Shown here piece after piece: positions 1-5,062 of a DNA stretch of 5,062 nucleotides. Origin of the DNA: Frankiaceae bacterium (GTDB taxonomy: Bacteria > Actinomycetota > Actinomycetes > JAVEEJ01). A program made the position numbers and the translations under genes. The stretch spans positions 1 to 5,062 of the forward strand of contig JAVEEJ010000313.1 of NCBI GenBank assembly GCA_030840515.1. Reading direction: 5' to 3'. Position 1 is the first letter of the stretch, and every line of letters begins with the position of its first letter. The notes beneath the pieces are model-generated. The model searched no databases, was not told the origin of the DNA, and saw only the letters and a list, made by a program, of their open reading frames with translations.

Positions 1-1
1 G

Positions 2-562
2 TACCTCGCCCGCGTGCTGCGGCTCGCGACCGATGTCGCAGCCGTGACCGGGGACGGCCGTGACGAGACGGTCGACAAGGCTGTGGCCAAGACGGTCGAC
101 GAGTGCACTCGGCTGGTCGAGCGGCACAGGCTGAACGTCGCCGTCGCGCGCTTCATGGAGCTGACTTCCACGTTGCGCAAGGCGGTCGACGCCGGCGGCC
201 AGCCGGGCGCGTCGCTGCGTGACGGGATGCACGCGCTCGCCACGATGCTGTCCTGCTACGCGCCCTACGCAGCCGAGGAGATCTGGTCGCGGCTCGGGCA
301 CGACGTCGCCGCGGGTGACTCCGTGCACGCCTCGTCGTGGCCGACCGCCGATCCCGCGTTGCTGGTCGAGGACACCGTGACCTGCGTGGTGCAGGTCGGC
401 GGCAAGGTGCGCGACCGGCTGGAGGTCCCGCCCGGCATCGACGAGGCGGCGCTGCGTGAGCTGGCGCTGGCAAGCGACGCGGTGCAGCGCGCTCTCGACG
501 GTGGCGGGATCAGGACCGTCATCGTGCGGCCGCCCAGACTCGTGAACGTCGTGCCGGCATGA
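2..562 (+). CDS. leuS: Leucyl-tRNA synthetase, C-terminal part (5' end outside window)
   Basis: This is the 3' end of a gene that begins before the window. The frame is open from base 2 and gives 186 residues before TGA at 560-562. A GTG at 14-16 lies in this frame but is an internal valine codon, not a start. LeuRS attaches leucine to tRNA-Leu in the cytoplasm. The visible part is the helical anticodon-binding domain followed by the small C-terminal domain. Recognisable marks are the YAPYAAEEIW segment (visible residues about 86-95, the family's 'aPhiaEElW'), a WP pair at 113-114 before the D-P-x-L segment, VQVGGKVR (about 130-137) matching the family's VQVNGKVR, and the ending IRTVIVRPPRLVNVV. 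The usual asparagine of NGKVR is glycine here. The synthetic, editing and zinc domains lie upstream and cannot be judged. Full-length bacterial LeuRS has roughly 800-950 residues. Identification is firm from the C-terminal motifs. Confidence 0.95.
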   Translation, partial: YLARVLRLATDVAAVTGDGRDETVDKAVAKTVDECTRLVERHRLNVAVARFMELTSTLRKAVDAGGQPGASLRDGMHALATMLSCYAPYAAEEIWSRLGHDVAAGDSVHASSWPTADPALLVEDTVTCVVQVGGKVRDRLEVPPGIDEAALRELALASDAVQRALDGGGIRTVIVRPPRLVNVVPA

Positions 563-567
563 GGGTG
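561..567 (+). promoter_or_regulatory. Ribosome binding site for the DegV-family gene
   Basis: The purine-rich run GAGGGTG starts within the leuS stop codon and ends 5 nt before the GTG at 573. It supports GTG 573 as the start. The nearby ATG at 568 reads only two codons before TGA, and the ATG at 559 soon meets the same stop, so neither can start the gene. The overlap with the leuS stop suggests co-translation with leuS. Confidence 0.5.
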
Positions 568-572
568 ATGCC

Positions 573-1403
573 GTGAAGATCGCCGTCGTCACCGACTCGA
601 CCGCCTACCTGCCGGCGGCGGTCGCGAGCGGTGTGACGGTGGTGCCGCTGCACGTGGTGCTCGGCGACCACAGCGGCCTCGAGGGCAGCGAGATCAGCCC
701 GTCGGATGTGGCCGCAGCGCTCGAGGCGCGCAGCCCTGTCACGACCTCGCGTCCGACGCCGCGCTCGTTCACTCGCGCGTATGCCGACGCCGTCGCGGCT
801 GGTGCGACCGGAATCGTCTCGGTGCACCTGTCCGAGACGCTGTCCTCGACGATCGACGCGGCGCGCATCGCGGCCGCCGTCACCGAGGTGCCGGTCGAGG
901 TGGTCGACTCCCGTGGGGTCGGCATGGCGATCGGCTTCGCCGTACTCGCTGCCGCCCACGCGGGCGCACAAGGTCTGCAGGCCGCTGCCGAGGCCGCCCG
1001 CCGCACGGCCGCGGAGACAGCCACCTTCTTCTCGGTCGAGACGCTCGAGCACCTGCGCCGTGGCGGCAGGATCACCGCGCGCCAGGCCATCCTGGGCACC
1101 GCGCTATCGGTGAAGCCGATCCTTCACGTGGTGGACGGCTCCATCGAGCTGCTGGAGAAGGTGCGCACCACCTCACGCGCGATGGTCCACCTCGAGGACC
1201 GGGTCGCGCAGAGCGCGGGCGAGCGGATGGTGGACATCGCCGTGCACCACCTGCGCCAGGAGGACCGGGCGCAGGGACTGGCCGACCGACTGCGCGAGCG
1301 CATCCCCGGACTGCGCGAGCTCTACCTGGCTGAGGTGGGCGCCGTGGTCGCGGCCCACACCGGGCCGGGGCTGCTCGGCGTCGTGGTGGCCCCGGCGCTG
1401 TGA
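573..1403 (+). CDS. DegV family (FakB-like) fatty-acid-binding protein
   Basis: The 276-residue protein has the usual DegV length of about 280. DegV proteins are cytoplasmic and bind one fatty acid. Characterised members (FakB) hand it to the kinase FakA, which makes acyl-phosphate. Motifs in order: N-terminal IAVVTDSTAYLP with the TDS signature at 7-9; VTVVPLHV at 21-28; TTSRPTP at 57-63 (family TSQPsp) followed by F66; HLSETLSST at 85-93 (family LSGT loop, with the glycine replaced by Ser92); VVDSRGVGMAIG at 110-121 (family D-S/T loop); FFSVETLEHLRRGGRI at 152-167; SVKPIL at 179-184; RTTSRA at 198-203; and HTGPGLLGVVV at 262-272, which carries the conserved His of the lipid pocket. The start is GTG 573, because the protein then begins MKIAVVTDST as in the family. 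The gene sits 10 nt after leuS, and its stop is inside the plsY start (GTGA), so translational coupling with plsY is likely. The lipid ligand and a FakA partner cannot be read from this window. Confidence 0.93.
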   Translation: MKIAVVTDSTAYLPAAVASGVTVVPLHVVLGDHSGLEGSEISPSDVAAALEARSPVTTSRPTPRSFTRAYADAVAAGATGIVSVHLSETLSSTIDAARIAAAVTEVPVEVVDSRGVGMAIGFAVLAAAHAGAQGLQAAAEAARRTAAETATFFSVETLEHLRRGGRITARQAILGTALSVKPILHVVDGSIELLEKVRTTSRAMVHLEDRVAQSAGERMVDIAVHHLRQEDRAQGLADRLRERIPGLRELYLAEVGAVVAAHTGPGLLGVVVAPAL

Positions 1404-1972
1404 ACGTGTGGCTGGGCGTCGCGGCGGTCGTCGTCGGCTACGTGCTCGGCGCCAACTCCCCGGCGGTCTGGTTGGCGCGGCGGCTTGGGATCGACCTGCG
1501 GGCTGTCGGGTCGGGCAACCCGGGAGCCACCAACGTCGCGCGTGCGGTGAGCCCGCGCGCCGCGGTGGTGGTCGCGCTGCTCGACGTGGTGAAGGGCCTC
1601 GCCCCCGCGGCCGGTTTCGGGCTGGCCGACCACGAGGCGGGTCTGCTGGCGGGCGCGGCGGCGGTCATCGGACACGTCACCTCTCCCTACCTGAAGGGCC
1701 GCGGCGGCAAGGGCGTCGCCACCACCTTCGGCGCTCTGCTCGGGTCGCATCCGGCGTGGGCGCCGCTCGTGCTGCTCGGCTGGGTCGCGGTCGTCGGGGT
1801 CACGCGCTGGTCGGCGCTCGGGTCGGCGGTGGCGGCGTTGGTGCTCCTGGGCGAGGGGCTCGCGTGGTCGCAGGGTTGGCCCAACATCGCGTGGGCGATC
1901 GTGCTGAGCGTGATCGTGCTGGCTCGGCACTGGCCCAACCTGCGGCGCTGGCTGCGCACCAGAGAGCGCTGA
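1400..1972 (+). CDS. plsY: Glycerol-3-phosphate acyltransferase PlsY
   Basis: The 190-residue integral membrane protein has the normal PlsY length. PlsY transfers an acyl group from acyl-phosphate to sn-glycerol-3-phosphate at the inner membrane and makes lysophosphatidic acid, the first acylation of phospholipid synthesis. Visible motifs: GSGNPGATNVAR at 37-48 (family motif 1, GSGNxGATNxxR); DVVKG at 62-66; VIGHVTSPYLKGRGGKGVATTFG at 89-111 (motif 2, GH..P..L.f+GGKGvAt); and RHWPNLRRWLRTRE at 176-189 (motif 3, RH..Ni.Rll.G.E), where the Glu is kept as E189 but the preceding Gly is Thr187. The N-terminal hydrophobic helix ends in GANSP (17-21) rather than the commoner GSIP/GSLP. Further hydrophobic stretches lie at about 52-76, 79-93, 112-133 and 139-155, with another at 163-175. 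The start is GTG 1400, which overlaps the upstream TGA by 4 nt. A weak GGTGG lies at 1385-1389. The next gene follows after 77 nt. Confidence 0.92.
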   Translation: MNVWLGVAAVVVGYVLGANSPAVWLARRLGIDLRAVGSGNPGATNVARAVSPRAAVVVALLDVVKGLAPAAGFGLADHEAGLLAGAAAVIGHVTSPYLKGRGGKGVATTFGALLGSHPAWAPLVLLGWVAVVGVTRWSALGSAVAALVLLGEGLAWSQGWPNIAWAIVLSVIVLARHWPNLRRWLRTRER

Positions 1973-1988
1973 TCCACAGGCTCGGATC
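1971..1988 (+). repeat. Short inverted repeat just after plsY
   Basis: GATCC at 1971-1975 and GGATC at 1984-1988 are perfect inverted arms around an 8-nt loop. The left arm begins inside the plsY stop codon. There is no T-run after it, so it is not a convincing intrinsic terminator. A 5-bp stem of this kind can occur by chance. Confidence 0.25.
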
Positions 1989-1996
1989 TGCGTCCA

Positions 1997-2009
1997 CCGA
2001 CATCGTCGG
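1997..2009 (+). repeat. Short inverted repeat in the plsY-comEA gap
   Basis: CCGAC at 1997-2001 and GTCGG at 2005-2009 are perfect inverted arms around the 3-nt loop ATC. It is followed at 2013-2021 by a second small palindrome, CCTC-C-GAGG. These sit 41 or more nt before the comEA start and could be an operator or a weak attenuating hairpin. No T-tract follows. The composition is G+C rich, so chance is a real alternative. Confidence 0.25.
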
Positions 2010-2037
2010 CGACCTCCGAGGACGTCGTACTCGCTCC

Positions 2038-2043
2038 TAGCGT
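2038..2043 (+). promoter_or_regulatory. Candidate -10 element for a leaderless comEA transcript
   Basis: TAGCGT fits the actinobacterial TANNNT -10 pattern and lies exactly where the -12 to -7 positions would be if transcription began at G2050, the first base of the comEA GTG. No Shine-Dalgarno sequence is well placed before that GTG: GAAG at 2045-2048 is only 1 nt away. A leaderless start would explain this. No good -35 is seen 16-18 nt upstream, which weakens the call. Confidence 0.35.
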
Positions 2044-2049
2044 CGAAGC

Positions 2050-2757
2050 GTGCATCCACGACGGTCGCGCCGACGGCTGCCTGCGTGGGCGGCCGCGACG
2101 GCAGAGGCCCGGCTGCTCGCGCTCCTCTCGCCGGAGCCCGCACACGGCACCGGCTGGACGCCCGACGTCGATCCGGCGGCAGCCAGTCCGCCGCCGCGGG
2201 TCGACCCCGGTGGCCGTGGCGCGTTCGCGCTGGTCGCGGTCGTGGTGCTCGTGGTCGCCGTCGTGGCCGCGCAGGCTTGGCGCAGCCGGCCGCATGCCGT
2301 GCCGCCGCGGCCGTTGCCGCTCGCCTCTGCCGGCACCGATGCGGCGCGGGTCGTGGTCGACGTCGAGGGTGCGGTGCGCCGGCCCGGCCTGGTGACGCTG
2401 CCGCGGGGTGCGCGCGTGGCCGACGCGGTGCGGGCGGCGGGAGGGACAAGGCCGGGGGCGAGTACGGCGGGCGTCAACCTCGCGCGGCTCGTGGTCGACG
2501 GCGAGCAGATCCTCGTCGGCACGACGGCTCCGGCTCCCGGCGGGCCCGGCGGTTCCGCGACGGACGCCCTGGTCGACCTCAACACGGCCACCGTGCAGCA
2601 GCTCGATGCGCTCCCAGGCGTGGGACCTGTGCTGGCGCAGCGCATCGTCGACTGGCGCACCGCGCACGGCAGATTCGGTGACGTCGGCCAGCTGCGCGAG
2701 GTCGACGGGATCGGGGAGCGCAAGTACGCCGACCTCGCGAAACGGGTGCGGGTATGA
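2050..2757 (+). CDS. comEA: ComEA family helix-hairpin-helix DNA-binding protein
   Basis: This 235-residue protein is anchored in the cell membrane and binds incoming double-stranded DNA outside the cell during natural transformation, delivering it towards ComEC. Domains in order: a basic N-terminus (RRSRRR at 4-9) and a Pro/Ala-rich cytoplasmic segment to about 57; one transmembrane helix at about 58-77; a linker rich in Pro; an SLBB domain at about 101-157 (VVVDVEGAVRRPGLVTLPRGARVADAV..AGG, then NLARLVVDGEQILV); a Gly/Pro linker at 160-170; and a tandem helix-hairpin-helix domain at about 172-235, with DLNTAT at 176-181, LPGVGPVLAQRIVDWR at 188-203, FGDVGQL at 209-215 and VDGIGERKYADL at 218-229. 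An in-frame TAG at 2038-2040 leaves GTG 2050 as the first possible start. The gene is 77 nt after plsY and overlaps comEC by 4 nt (ATGA). Whether this organism is naturally competent cannot be told from sequence alone. Confidence 0.93.
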   Translation: MHPRRSRRRLPAWAAATAEARLLALLSPEPAHGTGWTPDVDPAAASPPPRVDPGGRGAFALVAVVVLVVAVVAAQAWRSRPHAVPPRPLPLASAGTDAARVVVDVEGAVRRPGLVTLPRGARVADAVRAAGGTRPGASTAGVNLARLVVDGEQILVGTTAPAPGGPGGSATDALVDLNTATVQQLDALPGVGPVLAQRIVDWRTAHGRFGDVGQLREVDGIGERKYADLAKRVRV

Positions 2758-5062
2758 GCGGGCGGCTCGACCTGCGGCTCGCGCTGCCTGCGGGCGCTGC
2801 GTGGGCTGGTGCGTGGATCGCGGCGGGCGGCGGCGTGCGCCGCGGTCTGCTCGCGGCCGTGCTCGGTGGGGTCCTGTGCGGGCGTGCCGCGCGGCGACGG
2901 GTGTGGGCGCTGGTGGCGGTCGGTGGTCTCTTCGGTGCCACGAGTCTCGCCGGAGCGCTGGCGGTCGCGCGGCGTGAGGCCGGTCCGCTGCCGCGGCTGG
3001 CCGCCGCTCGCGCCGCCGTGACGGCCGAGCTCGTCGTGACCGGCGACCCGCGGGCCTTCCAGCCGCGAGTGACCGCGCCTTGGGCAGGGGCCCGCTCGCT
3101 CGTCGTGGTGCAGAGCAGGGTGGTCCGGCTGCGAGCTGAGGGCAACGACCACCGACTGCACCAGGACCTCGCGGTCATGACCGAGGGGCGGGCCTGGCTC
3201 GAGCTGCTGCCCGGCACGCGCATCCGAGCCGAGGGTCGGTTGGACGTAGGCCGCGACGGGTCTGCGCTGCTGTCCGCTCGCGGGCCACCGATGGTGCTGG
3301 CCGGGCCGCCGCTCGTCCAGCGCATCGCCGGGCGGGTGCGTGCGGGGCTGCGGAAGGCGGTGCACGGTCGGGGTGCTGCGGTCGAGGGGCTGCTGCCGGG
3401 GATCGTGCTGGGGGACACCAGCCGGCTCGACCCGACCCTGAAGGCGGAGGCGCGCATCACGGGGTTGACGCACCTTGTTGCGGTCAGTGGCTTCAACGTG
3501 GCGATCGTCCTCGCTGCCGTATTGGTCGCTGTGCGTCGTACTCGCGCCGGACCGCGCCTCCAGGCGCTCTGCGGGCTGCTCGCCGTCGTGGGCTTCGTGG
3601 TGCTCGCGCGACCATCGCCGAGTGTGCTGCGTGCTGCCGTCATGGCCGCCGTGGCGTTGCTGGCGCTCGCGCTGGGCCGACCCCGCGCCGCGATGCCCGC
3701 CCTGGCCGGCTCCGTGGTGATGCTGCTGCTGGTCGATCCTGGGCTGGCGCGGTCCTACGGGTTCGTGCTGTCGGTGCTGGCGACGGCGGCCCTGCTGACG
3801 CTGGCCCCGCTCTGGAGCCGCGCGCTCGTGGAGCGCTTCGGCTGGCCCAGGTGGATCGCCGACGCGGTCGCCGTGCCGGCTGCCGCGCACGTGGTGACCG
3901 CGCCCGTCGTGGCGATGATCAGCGGGCAGGTCAGCGTCGTCGCGGTGCCGGCCAACCTGCTCGCCGACCCTGCGGTCGCTCCGGCGACACTGCTCGGCCT
4001 GCTCGCCGCCGTGGTCTCACCGGCAGCGCCGTGGCTCGCGACCGGGCTCGCCTGGCTGGCTGCTTGGCCCACCCGATGGGTGGCCTGGGTCGCCCACTCG
4101 TGGGCGACCGTCCCGTTGGCAGCGCTGCCGGTCCCGAAGGGCAGTGCCGGGCTGTGGCTGGTGCTGACGGGCGCTGTCCTGGCTGCGTTGGCGATCCGTC
4201 GCCCGGCCGGTCGCCGTGCCGCGCTGGTCGGGGTGGGTGCGTTCCTGGTCTCGCGGGTCGCCGTCGCCGTGATCGTCCCGTCGTGGCCCCCTCCGGGCTG
4301 GGCGCTGGTCGTGTGCGACGTGGGGCAAGGCGACGCGGAGGTGCTCAACACGGGTGACCGGCACGCCGTCGTACTCGACTCCGGCCCTGACCCGGCTCCG
4401 GTTCGGCGGTGCCTGGACCGGCTCGACGTGCGGGCGGTGGACCTCCTCGTCCTCACTCACGCGCACAGCGACCACCTGCTGGGGCTTCCCGGCGTGCTCT
4501 CCGGCCGGTCGGTGGGGGCTGTCTGGGCCGGCCCACTGCGCGAGCCCAAGGAGATCTGGGACGACGCGGTGCGCTGGTTGGCGGCCGTTGGCGCTCCGCT
4601 GACGTTCCCGGTGCCTGGGGACCGACTGGAGCTGCCAGGCGTCGGGCTCGAGGTGCTCGCGCCGTGGCATGCGTTCCACGGCAGCCACTCCGACCCGAAC
4701 AACTCCTCGATCGTGCTGCGCGCTCGCCTTCCCGGCTTCACCGCGCTGCTCACCGGTGACGCCGAGGCCGAGGCGCAGCGCGAGCTGCTGGCCAGCGGCG
4801 AGGACCTGCGTGCCGACTTCCTGAAGATCCCGCACCACGGCTCCCGGTTTCAGCTCCCTGCGCTGCTCGACGCGGTGCACGCTTCCGTCGCGGTGGCTTC
4901 GGTCGGAGCGGGCAATCCCTACGGACATCCCGCCGCGAGCACGCTGCAGCGGCTGCGCGACGACGGCGCGCTCGTGCTGCGCACCGACCACGATGGGTCA
5001 GTCGCCTTGCTGGCGGGACCCCACGGAGTCCTCGCCGTACCCGAGCCGCATCGGCTGCTCGC
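2754..5062 (+). CDS. comEC: ComEC/Rec2 family DNA-uptake channel with metallo-beta-lactamase domain (3' end outside window)
   Basis: ATG 2754 overlaps the comEA stop (ATGA). One frame stays open to the window end: 769 codons with no stop, so the gene is cut, probably near its end. ComEC is a polytopic membrane protein thought to carry single-stranded DNA into the cytoplasm. Visible parts: hydrophobic N-terminal segments at about 9-28, 32-43 and 50-72; a soluble OB-like region at about 76-200; LLPGIVLGDTS near 216; the competence-domain signature GLTHLVAVSGFNVAIV with S245, G246 and N248; and a run of hydrophobic helices to about 515. The C-terminal metallo-beta-lactamase-like domain starts at VCDVGQGDA (520-528). 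It has LDSG with D542, THAHSDH with H569, H571, D573 and H574, NNSS at 649-652, LLTGD with D669, PHHGS with H694 and H695, and GNPYGHP with N721, Y723 and H725. All the main metal-site motifs are present, so the nuclease domain may be active and could degrade the non-transported strand. Translation is probably coupled to comEA. Confidence 0.94.
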   Translation, partial: MSGRLDLRLALPAGAAWAGAWIAAGGGVRRGLLAAVLGGVLCGRAARRRVWALVAVGGLFGATSLAGALAVARREAGPLPRLAAARAAVTAELVVTGDPRAFQPRVTAPWAGARSLVVVQSRVVRLRAEGNDHRLHQDLAVMTEGRAWLELLPGTRIRAEGRLDVGRDGSALLSARGPPMVLAGPPLVQRIAGRVRAGLRKAVHGRGAAVEGLLPGIVLGDTSRLDPTLKAEARITGLTHLVAVSGFNVAIVLAAVLVAVRRTRAGPRLQALCGLLAVVGFVVLARPSPSVLRAAVMAAVALLALALGRPRAAMPALAGSVVMLLLVDPGLARSYGFVLSVLATAALLTLAPLWSRALVERFGWPRWIADAVAVPAAAHVVTAPVVAMISGQVSVVAVPANLLADPAVAPATLLGLLAAVVSPAAPWLATGLAWLAAWPTRWVAWVAHSWATVPLAALPVPKGSAGLWLVLTGAVLAALAIRRPAGRRAALVGVGAFLVSRVAVAVIVPSWPPPGWALVVCDVGQGDAEVLNTGDRHAVVLDSGPDPAPVRRCLDRLDVRAVDLLVLTHAHSDHLLGLPGVLSGRSVGAVWAGPLREPKEIWDDAVRWLAAVGAPLTFPVPGDRLELPGVGLEVLAPWHAFHGSHSDPNNSSIVLRARLPGFTALLTGDAEAEAQRELLASGEDLRADFLKIPHHGSRFQLPALLDAVHASVAVASVGAGNPYGHPAASTLQRLRDDGALVLRTDHDGSVALLAGPHGVLAVPEPHRLL

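Noticed and set aside
66..100. Repeated 11-mer AGACGGTCGAC at 66-76 and 90-100
   Set aside because: The copies are 24 nt apart, in the same codon frame, and encode similar helical residues in LeuRS. This is explained by coding, not by a DNA element.
559..573. ATG at 559 or 568 as the start of the DegV-family gene
   Set aside because: Both read into TGA at 574-576 within a few codons. Only GTG 573 gives the family N-terminus MKIAVVTDST.
1408..2040. Alternative + strand frame of 210 codons over plsY and the gap
   Set aside because: It is out of frame with the clear PlsY motifs, and its Arg/Gly-rich translation resembles no protein. It gives no evidence of a frameshift in plsY.
1973..2049. Possible intrinsic terminator or small RNA gene between plsY and comEA
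   Set aside because: The hairpins have stems of only 4-5 bp and no T-tract follows any of them. No RNA family could be recognised.
1322..2449. Minus-strand open frame of 375 codons opposite plsY and comEA
   Set aside because: Its composition is Arg/Pro/Ala-rich with no motifs, and it spans two real + strand genes and the gap between them. It is best explained as a shadow.
2037..3890. Long open frame of 617 codons on the minus strand opposite comEA and comEC
   Set aside because: Its translation is a biased mix of Arg, Pro, His, Gln and Ser with no recognisable domain. It lies antisense to two well-supported genes and is a typical shadow frame in G+C-rich DNA.

Overview
The window is a stretch of chromosome from a high-G+C Actinomycetota bacterium. 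The evidence is strongly G/C-ending codons, frequent GTG starts, 4-nt gene overlaps, and a gene order (leuS, DegV family, comEA, comEC) that I recall from actinobacterial genomes. Having plsY between the DegV gene and comEA suggests something near Nocardioidaceae/Propionibacteriales, but that placement is inference. All genes are on the + strand. No tRNA, rRNA, mobile element or CRISPR array was seen.

Layout: (1) 2-562 is the 3' end of leuS (leucyl-tRNA synthetase), cut by the window start. (2) 573-1403 is a DegV/FakB-type fatty-acid-binding protein, 10 nt after leuS. (3) 1400-1972 is plsY, the acyl-phosphate:glycerol-3-phosphate acyltransferase, whose GTG start overlaps the DegV stop. (4) 1973-2049 is the only real intergenic gap. 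It holds two short inverted repeats and a possible promoter for a leaderless comEA. (5) 2050-2757 is comEA, a membrane-anchored DNA receptor. (6) 2754-5062 is comEC, a DNA-uptake channel with a C-terminal metallo-beta-lactamase-like nuclease domain. It overlaps comEA by 4 nt and runs off the window end with one open frame of 769 codons.

Two functional pairs are visible. DegV/FakB and PlsY are linked through acyl-phosphate: FakB proteins present fatty acids to the kinase FakA, and PlsY uses the resulting acyl-phosphate to make lysophosphatidic acid. ComEA and ComEC form the DNA-binding and inner-membrane translocation steps of natural transformation. I see no evidence for a new biological system. 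This looks like conserved core chromosome, and the points worth a second look are the DegV-PlsY coupling, the candidate leaderless comEA promoter, and small departures from family consensus in PlsY and the DegV protein.
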